From assembly GCA_037447655.1 (NCBI GenBank), contig JBBHKE010001106.1, forward strand, positions 1 to 64,000: a stretch of 64,000 nucleotides of DNA. Direction: 5' to 3'. The position numbers were made by a program, and so were the translations under genes. Of the stretch, positions 45,171 to 55,278 are shown one piece after another; the stretch's first letter is position 1, and every line of letters starts with the position of its first letter. The stretch is from Zygnema cylindricum. Its lineage: Eukaryota > Streptophyta > Zygnematophyceae > Zygnematales > Zygnemataceae. The notes under the pieces were generated by a model, which was not told where the DNA came from, did not search any database, and was given only the letters and a program-made list of their open reading frames with translations.

Positions 45171-45897
45171 AATGTCAAGGGAGATTCGGCATTGTATAGT
45201 GTCATTCGATTATTTGACATTATACATAAATTATATGTTATTGATCAACATTCATCATTTTTTTTATCAACATTCATTATTTGTTAAAGGTAATTTATTT
45301 TTGTTTTATTGATGCTAATTTATTAAAGGCTACACCGCCAATCGCTATTAGCGTAGTGTACGCTAATTCCGTCCCGCTTTTTTTTTTTTTATTCTCCATT
45401 AGCGTAGTTCATTCTATTTTTTTCTTTACTCTATTTAGGGTTAATTTTTTAGTACCGTACAAAATGGAAGTACGTCATCATTTAATTAGTGTGGTGTACG
45501 GAAAGTGTCAGACCGTACAAAACTGTACCTTTTTAAATGAAAAAGTATAATTAATGAGTTTTAGTAACCGCAGACGCATGAGAATGTGCGCTCTAAAAAG
45601 GGGATATATTCGGGTTGTCAAATATCACGTTCGCACATATTCGTCCAGCAACCACGTTTCGACTGTGTGAACGTACGATTTGTGTACGATTTGTCAGATT
45701 TTGTACGAATACCTATATTAGTGTAAGCATGTAATGTCGAGGGAGATTCGACATTGTTCAGTGTCATTCGATTATTTGACATTATACATAAATTATATGT
45801 TATTAATCAACATTCATCATTTGTTATTTATCAACATTCATTATTTGTTAAAGCTAATTTATTTTTGTTTTATTGATGCTAATTTTTTAAAGGCTAA
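45171..45897 (+). repeat. 160-bp direct duplication around a truncated TIR element
   Basis: 45171-45332 and 45733-45897 share GGGAGATTCGGCATTGTATA, then GTCATTCGATTATTTGACAT and TTGTTTTATTGATGCTAATTT to AAAGGCTA. The TIR element lies between them. Confidence 0.88.
45333..45732. mobile_element. CACCG-family TIR element, right end missing
   Basis: CACCGCCAATCGCTATTAGCG after TA. It is an inverted relative of 42386-42924 (CGTCCCGCTTTTTTT, ATTCTCCATTAGCGTAG) and stops at GTAAGCATG where the duplicated flank begins, before its other end. Confidence 0.8.
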
Positions 45898-47216
45898 TGT
45901 ACAAAAATAGACCTATGCATTACAAAATAATGTGGATTTCCTTTAAATACCTTAATAACTGACTGCCACTTCCATTCTCCTGTGAATCGTTATTAGCGTA
46001 AAGAAATGTTAAGAGTGGGAATTACACTTGGTGATCTTGATTTTAATCCCGTTTCCATTAACTTGGCTATTTTGGACCGATTAAATAATTAGAGTCCAGT
46101 AGAAAAACGATTTTCTTGTCTTGTAAATACTATTTTAGGTTCATAGTCCACAATTTTGGGGCACAATTTTTCGGTCTCTTGGGACACCAATAATGTCATT
46201 GACCCCAAAAACATTACAAAGTGAAATGTACCCTCCATTCACACAGTTCAAAAAACAGTGCAAAAATGAGTCGCACTTCAGAACTAAGGTTGACCTATTT
46301 GTGATGCTTGTTGAGGCAAATCTGACTAAATAAAGTGAAATTTCTGGAATGATGTTGAATAAAGGTCGCTATGTAACAATGATTTGTCCTGTATTTGGTA
46401 GGAGAGCTTGGAACATAACGAGCACATAAAAACTTTTGGACATATTCTTATCACTCCATCCGATAATATATGATATGTTGCTCTGCGCTATTGATTTTGT
46501 AATCATCTACAGTCTGTTCTACTACTACCTTCCTTCTCCGCTTCTGTTAAGTCACAAGAAAGGGGCTTTGTTTCATGTGAGTTGCCTTAAAGGAAAAACA
46601 ATAATCACCTGCCTTCTACATTGTCCAATAGAAATAGAGACAGGCATGCAGGCCAACAAAGTCTCACTTGGCCGGCATTAGAAAATTTCTGATCTCAGAA
46701 ATGAAGGTAAAAAAAACGGTTTTTCTTTGACAAATGTCAACAGAATGATAAGCATCTCACATTGAACTTTATTGGATTTTCTGTTTGAGGAAAAAAAAAA
46801 CATTAAACCGACTGGCAGAGCCACATTCCAAAAAATAATTAAAAAAAGACCACATTCCAAACATAAAAATATGTAAAGTGAGCAATCTTCCAAAACATGG
46901 CAATAATAACGAACAGAGTAACCAAAGAAATAACATAAAACAAGTGGATGGATACTAAACATATGTTGAAAGTCCCATTTCAGGGTTTCTTTCAAACCAA
47001 ATTTAGAGAAAAAAAGAAGAAACAAGCCAAGGATTACATCTCTACAAAGCAGGGAACCAGATTATACATTGCTAAAAGATGCCCGCTTTTGGCTGTATTC
47101 CAAACGGTAACACTAATTTCAACTACAACCTTCCGCATGGCGCGGTGGGAAAACTGTGATTAAATCCTAAATAACTGGATAGCCTCATCTGAATTTAAAT
47201 ACTCTTCTAACAATAG
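45898..47216. other. intergenic, 3' side of psbQ
   Basis: CTGTGAATCGTTATTAGCGTAAAG at 45980 is a lone TIR-like end. No gene recognised; frames of up to 115 codons have no motif. Confidence 0.5.
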
Positions 47217-48685
47217 CTAAGCAATTTTGCTAAGGACGGTGTTGAGGAGCTTCACTGTCTCATCATAGGCGCTGTTGGCCTTCTCAACACTCTTCACCTT
47301 AGCGGCATAATCCAGCTGCAGCGCCAAAACCAATAAGAATAAAGTCAAAATAATACTTAAAAAAATAATCCAGCTGCAGTACCAGTTACCAAAAAAATTT
47401 AGTCAGAGTAACAAAACTTAAAAAACATAATCCTCCAGTAGCCAAAAGAATATTGTCAGAATAACAAACACTTAGAAAAACATAATCCAGGTGCAGCGCC
47501 AGTACCCAAAGGAATATAGTCAGAATAACAAAAATTAAGAAATAACAACATTGCTGTAACATCAAACATACTAAAAATAAGCAACAGGACCAGGCACCAG
47601 TATTCACAAACAGATGTCAGCAGAAAATAACTGAAAAAAAGGAAAAAAAAATGAAGTGAAAAACTTACAGCGGCAATGCTGTCGTACAATTCGTTAGCAA
47701 GGGCAGTCAACGACTTCTTCTCTTCCTTGGCCTTCGAGTTGATGACTGTGTTCAAGTCATACCTCAAGTAGTATGCCCTGGTTCGCAAGTCATTCTGGAC
47801 ATATGGCCATGCCTTCTTGTCAATGTAGCTCTTGACGGAGATGATTTCATCAGCAGAAACCTTGGCACGTGCAACGGCTTCCTCTGGGCTCAAGGATTGG
47901 ATGAAAAATCGCTCCTTGAGGGGAGCATCAGTGTCACGTGCCTGGTCGGCACTGTCGGTTCCAGCTGCAAAACCGTTTTTTCTATGTCAGTTCGACGCTA
48001 AACAAAACGGAATAAAAAATAGCACGAACATCCGGCAAATCTTACTTACATGAGGTTTCACAAACTCATTTACCTCAATATACATCACATTCCACAAAAT
48101 CGACAACAAATAAGTAAACATATTCAAACCTCACTAAAACATGCCCACGCAGTCCTAAAATCTGTGCAAAACGGAAGTGAAGAGGTCATCCTCTAGCTTC
48201 GCCATCCAGACTATGCCAGTTCCCTGCGGTTATGACTACTACGGCTACGTAGATCCTAATCTCTGTTTGTTACCCTGGTTGCAACTCTCGGCAATAACTC
48301 TGGTTAAGACTCCTCCATGTAGCTCTGGTTATAAATCAAGCCATATATCTGATCATAAACATGCTACAATTCTGGTCAGGACTGTGGTTGTAAACTTACG
48401 AAGTCCACCAATGGGAGGTGGTGGTCCATCAACTCTGATTTTCAAAGCCTCAGCCTGGGCCTCGGATGCGAAGGCGCCGGCTGCGACAGTGGCAGCCAAA
48501 AGGCTGAGCATGGACCTCCTGCTCTGTACGGAGGTCTCGGACTGCTGCTGAGCGCACACAGTGAGGGACTTGGCGGGAAGGCACACCATCTGAGGGGCGC
48601 TGAGGCCACGGGTGGCCTTAAGAGCCTCAGCCTTGGAGCCAAGGCTGGCAGGGGCAATTGCTACAGCGGCAGCCATTGTTGCCAT
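47217..48685 (-). CDS. psbQ: PsbQ, oxygen-evolving enhancer protein 3, chloroplastic
   Basis: Three exons, 48685-48400, 47964-47669 and 47315-47217, with GTAAG donors, CAG acceptors and consistent phases (1, 0), giving 226 residues, a normal PsbQ length. Start ATG at 48685 ([12 protein letters not shown]). Residues 1-55 look like a stromal transit peptide; [20 protein letters not shown] then AQA is a twin-Arg thylakoid signal with a likely cut after AQA. The mature part has [47 protein letters not shown] and a last helix ([13 protein letters not shown]). PsbQ sits on the lumenal face of photosystem II and stabilises the Mn cluster and Ca/Cl binding. All frames are intact. Intron 2 is full of repeats of the acceptor region. 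Confidence 0.97.
47308..47550 (-). repeat. tandem copies of the psbQ intron 2 acceptor region
   Basis: CATAATCCAGCTGCAGCGCC (complement of the acceptor GCTGCAG and the exon 3 start) recurs at about 47365, 47427 (diverged) and 47489, each followed by A-rich GTCAGAATAACAAA-type sequence, period about 57-62 bp. Confidence 0.88.
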
Positions 48686-50138
48686 TGTGAATCTGTAAAG
48701 AGAATCTGCAAGACAAAGCAATGTTGAGTCACGCATGTTACGTCGCTTCCAAGTAGACGTTGAAAAATCAAAATAGAAAAAAATATAACACGATGAGTAT
48801 TATACTCGTTTTAGGAAGAGGAATTCCTACGGAGATCTTCTACGTTAAAGAAGAAAGTGAGCTGTATAAATTATAATAGCGGTATGCAACAAAACCGGAT
48901 TCTGAAAAAAGAGTTTAGTTTCAGTTTCCGGCAACAGTTTCAGTCCAGTTTCAGGCAACAGCCTCGGCTTGCTCGAAACTAAATCACCAGTTTCTACTGA
49001 CACCAACAAGGAAAACGAGTGCTGTGAATCCGTAATGAAAATAAATTCTCAATACTGCCAGCAATACATTTACTAGCAGCTAAAAACCATATACGAGACA
49101 GCAACTCTTTCCTTTCCAAAAAATAGCCGGGAGTTACAAAGATGATAGCGTATAGTGCACGAAAATATATTGTACCTACTAAAACCAGCACAAAAATGCA
49201 GATTATCTCTATCCTACTTTGTAACTGCAAGTACTAGGAGCCTGGCACATACCTGCTTCGAGAGTCGATTGGTTAACTTTGGGAGCTACAGAGTGAGCAA
49301 AAAAGCTAAGACACAGCCGATAAGAAAGCAGGATTGCAGGCAAAGTAGTGTAGCCTCAGCGTTCAGCAGTAGCCGGCTCGGCAGCCTGCTGTACGTTCGG
49401 TAAACGTTCGGAATAGGTTCTGCAACTACAGTCTGCTGGGATAAGGCGGAGCAGGATTGGACGGATTTGCAGAGCGAGATGAAAGGCAGCCACCGATAAG
49501 GGTGGATTCGGGCGAATCTGAAGATGTTAATATCAATACTTAGCAAACGTAATTCAGGGTCAAGTAATTAGGTTTGTAATGTACTGTAGTACTTATTTCG
49601 AAGATTGTGGCTGTCGCTTTGGGTAAGAGGGCTAAGCATGGAACTGCTAAGAAATACTGGGAGAACTGTCTGGAATTCTGGATGGGTTTTCGAAGGCTGT
49701 CGTTTTGACCTCACGCTTGAAGACAAGTTTCATAATTAACTGCTAACTGCACTGTGTGTATTGCATCGTATCGAACATACTCGTACAAAACAATTCATAT
49801 CGTTTATCCATAGTTGTTCATAGCGTTTAGTGCGAACGATTCAATCGCGACGATTTATACGTAACGAACGCATTGAACGTTTTGAACAAATCGTTAAAAA
49901 TCGTTAATGAATTTTCATCCGTACACTCCCGTACATATAAAACAAACAAAAATTACATATAGCGCAGTTTGTAAGTTTCCCGTTAAATGAGCCCTTAAAA
50001 ATTTATAAATTGCTAAATAACTATCACACTCAAACCGTGCATCGGAATTCCTTTATCAAGCGGTAGCGAAGAACGCAAGAACGGGTAGAGCAAAAATGTG
50101 GTAGGCCCGGTTACAAAACTTATTAAGCGCACATTTGC
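48686..50138. other. psbQ upstream region and intergenic DNA
   Basis: The psbQ promoter should lie here on the minus strand, but I see no certain TATA box. A GTTTCAGTTTCCGGCAACA-type short repeat lies at 48918-48962. No second gene is recognised. Confidence 0.4.
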
Positions 50139-50640
50139 CGCATTCACACCAGAAATGGATGATGAATGAGATGAGGAAACGAATGTCCTTTGTTTTGTTT
50201 GGACGTGAAACGCCCTTGACGTCATCTCACGTCATCTAAAACGTCGCGATGTGAATCATGTTGTCGTACGATTAAGCGCCTAATGATTCAAATCCCTCCG
50301 TACCAAACCATCGTACATCCAAAATTTCGTTACAGTACGGATGAATCATTCGAGATGCGACTTCATGTTTTTTCAAAGTCGAGTTTTTACATTCCGAAAA
50401 GGGTCTCCGAAAAAAAGGATGACTTACCACAGTTGTCAAGTTTTGATGCACTTGACCATATGTTTTGTCCGTCGCTACGCTCCAAATCGTATATTTTGTC
50501 TGTCGCTACGCTCCAAAAAGGTTGACAGCCGAGCAGTCAGTCAGTTTGGCGCCTCTGCTTTTGTTTTTTTGCGAAATGAATGGTACAGGGTCATTCATTT
50601 TATCATCTCATTCATCATCCAATTCCGGTGTGAATGCAAC
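50139..50640. repeat. possible TIR element: inverted 33-bp arms
   Basis: GCATTCACACCAGAAATGGATG and ATGAATGAGATGA (50139-50172) are answered by TCATCTCATTCATCATCC and GGTGTGAATGC (50603-50637). The interior has a direct repeat GTCCGTCGCTACGCTCCAAA / GTCTGTCGCTACGCTCCAAA (50467, 50499). No target duplication identified. Confidence 0.5.
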
Positions 50641-50774
50641 AATTTTAATCAACACATTTTTATCAAAGTCCGTCTGGCTGGCACTATCCAGCCATGGCCG
50701 CCTTCTCTTTGCCTTCTCTCTCTATCTCTCACACATTTTGTGACGTTACAATTTTGTGACGCGAAAATTTTGTG

Positions 50775-51085
50775 ATGTTTCAACGTCTCTTTTTGAAAAT
50801 GTCTGTACATTTTCAATGAAATGACGTACATGCTCCGTGATATTTCAGTTCAATTCACTGGACATAAAGTACTAATAACTGCGACGTATCTTTTCCTCAA
50901 ATTCCGTACATTTCCGTAAAGAAACGTATATTTTACGGGAAATATTATACTTTTCCCGTAAATTTCCCGTTCAGTTTACCGGACAGAAAGTACAACGCGT
51001 TTTTTTGCGATTTTTTCGACAATCACGAATTATACGTTTCAATTGTAAAAATTGAAAAAATCGCACGATTTGAACAACACTGCGT
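50775..51085 (+). repeat. dispersed repeat related to 22953-23435
   Basis: CGTCTCTTTTTGAAAATGTC, then GGACATAAAGTACTAATAAC, CGTATCTTTTC and, further on, TTTTTTTGCGATTTTTTC and ACGATTTGAACAAC, in the same order as at 22953-23425. Confidence 0.75.
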
Positions 51086-51567
51086 TTAATCGTATTTGAG
51101 AAGCCTTATTTTTAGTATTTTACTTATAAGGATACTGTACTGTACAGACTAGGTTTCTTAAATTTTGGCCCGCGGTGTGGTTCGTGTGGACATACAACAC
51201 AGGTTCAAAAAACGAGTAAGACTCACACTTCGCAAAGTACTTCCTGGGTACCTTGCGATTTTAGGGTCATGGGGTTATTGGTTGTGTTTTTTTCTTAATA
51301 AAAAAAAACACGAATGAGAAAAAAACTCTAAACATATTTATACGCAAGACGTCCGCGCGGCGCGGCGCGTCGTAAGACAAAACGAGTGTGGACGTCAAGA
51401 GTAAAAGTCTCACACTTTCTCCGTAGCGCGAAAAACGCAAGATTCAGTACAATACTGTGGCGCTCACTTTTTGCGACAATAACGATATGCGATATGGTGA
51501 GCGTATATATTTGGTGGTATATAGTACAGTATTGTACCAAACTCATTCATTATAATACTGTACTGTA
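51086..51567. other. intergenic, nothing coding
   Basis: Contains AAAAAAAACACGAATGA, also seen at 52228, flanked in both places by similar GGTACCT and GGGTTTTT sequence; a diverged dispersed repeat. GCGCGGCGCGGCGCG lies at 51354. Confidence 0.45.
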
Positions 51568-51769
51568 CACCTTGAATCGTTATTAGCCTATAAAATTTAT
51601 CAGTTTAAAAAAAAAATTAACGGCATTCATTCTAATTTAGTGGAGACGTGGCAGATTATAGTCCACGTTCTTAAATAGTGTAATTTATTATATTTAAGGT
51701 ATCAATGTTAAAATTTTGGGGCGCCGATATAGCGTACATAAGGCTAATAAGTAATAACGATTCACAGTG
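51568..51769. mobile_element. short CACCG-family TIR element (202 bp)
   Basis: CACCTTGAATCGTTATTAGCC after TA (51566-51567); complement of the right end CACTGTGAATCGTTATTACT before TA (51770-51771). Confidence 0.85.
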
Positions 51770-53089
51770 TAATGTCGGAGCGGTCGACTTAAAAATACAA
51801 GCCGATAAAAACACGAGCTACGTTACGACGGACCAGAAATAGACAGGTGTGGAAAACGGTTGAGGAATTTATGACATATTTTGATTCGCATGGGGTAAAC
51901 TCCCTGTATAACTGATCTAAGCCGCTTATAATAAATAATGGACGGTTTAAATTGGATGTTTTACTTTTAGGATAAAACATAGCGCGTGTACGTTATGTTA
52001 TAGCCATTGCATACAAAATGCTCTTTTTTTTCCGAATGATATTTTTTCAAAACCTCCTATTGCATACAGTATCGAGCAATTGCCACCGTCACTACAAACT
52101 TCCTTGTAAAGTTCACAAACAATACGTACTACAAGTAAGTACAGTACAGATTAGATTTCGCCAGGGTACCTTTCATTTTTAGGAATATATGTTTAGGGTT
52201 TTTTTACTGGTTGTGCTTTTTTTATATAAAAAAACACGAATGACAAAAAACTGTACTGTACTGAACTGTATAGATCGACACTTCAGAATGTGCGGACACA
52301 CTTGAAAACGGTATATTTTGTGACCCATACTAAGAGCGTTGTTCTATTACGCGGTCTTTTTAAACATCAAAAATTCGTTTACTAAAGCGACCGTTCCATT
52401 ATGTCGGGTCAGTAACCGACATTTTTTTTGCGTGGCACACTTTGATTTGGCCATGTAATATATGAATACGATTCTGTTAATCTTCAGAGAATCTTTGACA
52501 GCAAATTGTGACCACATATTTGTACTAACGAAGGTAGAAAGTGACTCGTACGACGTATTGAATAAAATTTGTACGAGCGGACGAAACTTAAGATGTGTAA
52601 AAGCGTAGGAAAATGTCAAAAAGGTTCGTGTACGGCAACAGAAACGTGAAACGATATCCTCCGTCAAAGATTTTACTACGGCTTCCGTTGGCCCCACATC
52701 CTCTCTGGCGGAAGGCACATGTTATATGCGACGTGTACCCACCTAGTCGCGCGGTCGTTATGGATATTTGTGCACTTTTCCACGAGGCACGATGCTATTC
52801 GATCAGGCGCTAGGAATTGACCTACTCCGGGTAACTTATTAAGAAATGAAAGTGTCACACGATGGCGTATCCTATTATGCATTCGATGGTCCACGTTTAC
52901 GCCCATAAACATGGAGATGAAAATTCTTCATTCAGTAGCCTTGTTTTTCTGACAGTTTTTATTTTTTGGTACAACATTGTATGAAACAATACAACTTTCA
53001 GTAAACAACGACATTTTCCCCCTAACGGAACCTCACTCTAAATGTATATTGTACAGTATAGCACGTGCATAGAACGGAATTATTGTTGA
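51770..53089. other. intergenic, no recognised gene
   Basis: A 123-codon minus frame (52347-52718) and a 66-codon plus frame at 52613 lack known motifs. Confidence 0.45.
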
Positions 53090-53191
53090 AATAAGTAGTT
53101 TTTGGTATTTTCTAGGTCTAAAATAATTAGCGGAAACAGATAAAAAAAATGCAGGCACCCTGCCTACATCTCTTCTCTCTTGCCCCCATAC
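53090..53191 (+). mobile_element. LTR fragment split by the next copia element
   Basis: GTATTTTCTAGGTCT, then GGCACCCTGCCTACATCTCT and TTGCCCCCATAC follow the first ~100 bp of the LTR at 53192 and the solo LTR at 615, so the 53192 element landed inside an older relative. Confidence 0.6.
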
Positions 53192-54237
53192 TGTAGAAAT
53201 TAATGGTTTTAAGTATTTTCCAGGTCTGAATAGAAATAAAGAAGTCGAGGCAGTCTACCTCTAACTTCTCTCTCCAACTCTCAAACTTGTCGCAGTCACT
53301 GAGAAATTGGAGAGGAAGCTAGAGCCATGGCTACCTAGGCTATCCTCAGGTATACGGGAAATTTATATTAGTCTAGAGATTAATTACTAAAATATAGTGC
53401 CGGCGACAAGATTTGATCCTGGTACCTGCCGGCCGTCAAAGAGTAGATAGTCGGTAACCTTAGCCGTTAAGTCTAGAGGTAGTGTTACATAGTATATAGT
53501 ACGATAATGATTTAAACATGTACACGTAGGATAAGTCATTTAACTATAACTGTTAACGGGATACATAGATATGGTAGTGTAAAAGTACGAATTGCGGTAC
53601 GGATAAGAAATCAATACCGCGCATTGATTTCGTAAGCGAAACAAATACCGCGCATGTATTTATTACGGCTACGATCAAATGCGAGTTTAATCAGACAGCC
53701 GAAATTTGCGCCGAGATCGCGGATGGAGAATTCGGCGGTTTGTGGGCATCGCCACATCGGATGACACGTGGCGATGTAACATTGGAGCGCGGCATCTCCG
53801 AGGATTAAAGGAGCGAATCCAGATATTCCACGTGTGGACATTTAGGCCATGTCGTACAATGTCCGTACATAAAGTACACCGGCAGCTGTACTTTTGCGTA
53901 CGGAACAGTAATCTGATTGGTTCCGTACATCAGTAGATAGAGTCTGTGAGAGAGATATGACTTAGAAAAATTAGAAGATAGGACCCTCTCTCCCAAAGAG
54001 CTTCTGTACAAAAGGTCAACTTTGACCCTCCATAACTTACTGCTCAGGAGAGCAAATTCAGAGATTCTTTTTGCTATCGACTCAGGGGAGTCTTCCCTTC
54101 ACAAGGGTGAAGGTGGTCAGAGTTTTTGTCTGCCAGGGTGGCAGTTATTTTTGCTTAAACACAAAGGGGTCAGGATTATCCTAGAGGCTTCTTAGAAGCT
54201 GTCCACTCTGAGGACTTATGGAGGTCTCAGACTTTCA
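53192..54237 (+). repeat. 5' LTR (about 1046 bp)
   Basis: Starts TGTAGAAATTAATGG, as does the 3' LTR at 63268; the first ~735 bp are nearly identical to it. The end (ACTTTCA) is inferred from GGTTATGGGCCCACC that follows, matching the sequence after the nested element's LTR. Confidence 0.8.
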
Positions 54238-55236
54238 GGTTATGGGCCCACCCTCTAGGGTACTAATCTTTAATGGAACTGGCTTCATATACAAGGAAAG
54301 TATGATGATAGGAGCTCTATGCGAAAAAAGGTTTTGGGGGATAATGAGTAGACGATTGGGGCGTCCATCAAGTCTTGGAATTCCTCCAAGGTTTAAAGGA
54401 AGCAGATTCACCAGGAAAGAGGATTCACCTTCAACGGAGGAAACAAAGGAATGAGAGGTGGTGGACAAAGGAAAGGAGAAGGAGGCGACCACACCAATAG
54501 CAACTGGTTTAGCATTCATGTCACCTATTCCGAGGAACGAGGAGAATGATAATGAAACCTGGGACTTCAACAATATGACGGCAAAGCACTTCATTCTACG
54601 CCATTTCACTCAAGGACTTGCATGTCCTTATTTGCAAGTAGAGAGGCCATCCGATCTTTGGATGGCTCTCATAGAGATGTACCGAAGTGGTATGATTCAG
54701 CAACAACAGTTGGTTGATCAGAAAGTTAAGGAGTATGTATACAAAGGGGGAAATATGTTGGATTTTTGCAATGAGCTTGTTACACTCTTCATGGAGCTAG
54801 AGAGTGAGGGAAAAGTTTTTAGTGAAAAAGAAAAGGTTAACTGTTTACTGATGAAGTTACCTGATGAGTTCGAGAACATAGTCAATCGTGTGCAGGACTT
54901 GCCTGACTCAAGGTGGATATGGAACTCAGTGGTAGGGATGATTTTCGTTCAACAGAATACGATTGAGATCCGAAGGTAGGAAAGAGTGGCCAAGCCTTGG
55001 CAACAACGACCGATTGGAGGAACAAGGATTCCCGGAAACTAGTCGGAAACTATGGGGGTAGGGAGCAGAAAAAACAGGCTGACGAGTTCGAACCAAGGGC
55101 TCCCAAAGGTTTATGTCATTTTTGTAAGATACCTAGGCACTATATGGCAGAGTGCACTGAGCTAACCGAGCTTCGATTAAAGGAGGGGCAGACCGGTGGT
55201 ACCCCGAGAGGAAAGAAAAAGGCCCTTGTCACATAG
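54218..55236 (+). pseudogene. copia gag of the host element
   Basis: 54218-54979 is one frame with TGA at 54452-54454; it contains the Gag helices around LRHFTQGLACPYLQVERPSD, KVKEYVYKGGNMLDFCNELV and LLMKLPDEFENIVNRV. The zinc knuckle CHFCKIPRHYMAEC lies in another frame (54997-55236), so there is a frameshift near 54980. TAG at 55234 follows. The first ATG (54218) lies inside the inferred LTR end, so the primer-site region is also coding. Confidence 0.82.
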
Positions 55237-55278
55237 GTACTTGAGGCGGAATCCAAGGATGAGGACGATGAGCTCCTT

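Noticed and set aside
46678-47025. 115-codon minus frame with hydrophobic stretches
   Set aside because: No family motif; A/T-rich composition; no neighbouring exons recognisable.
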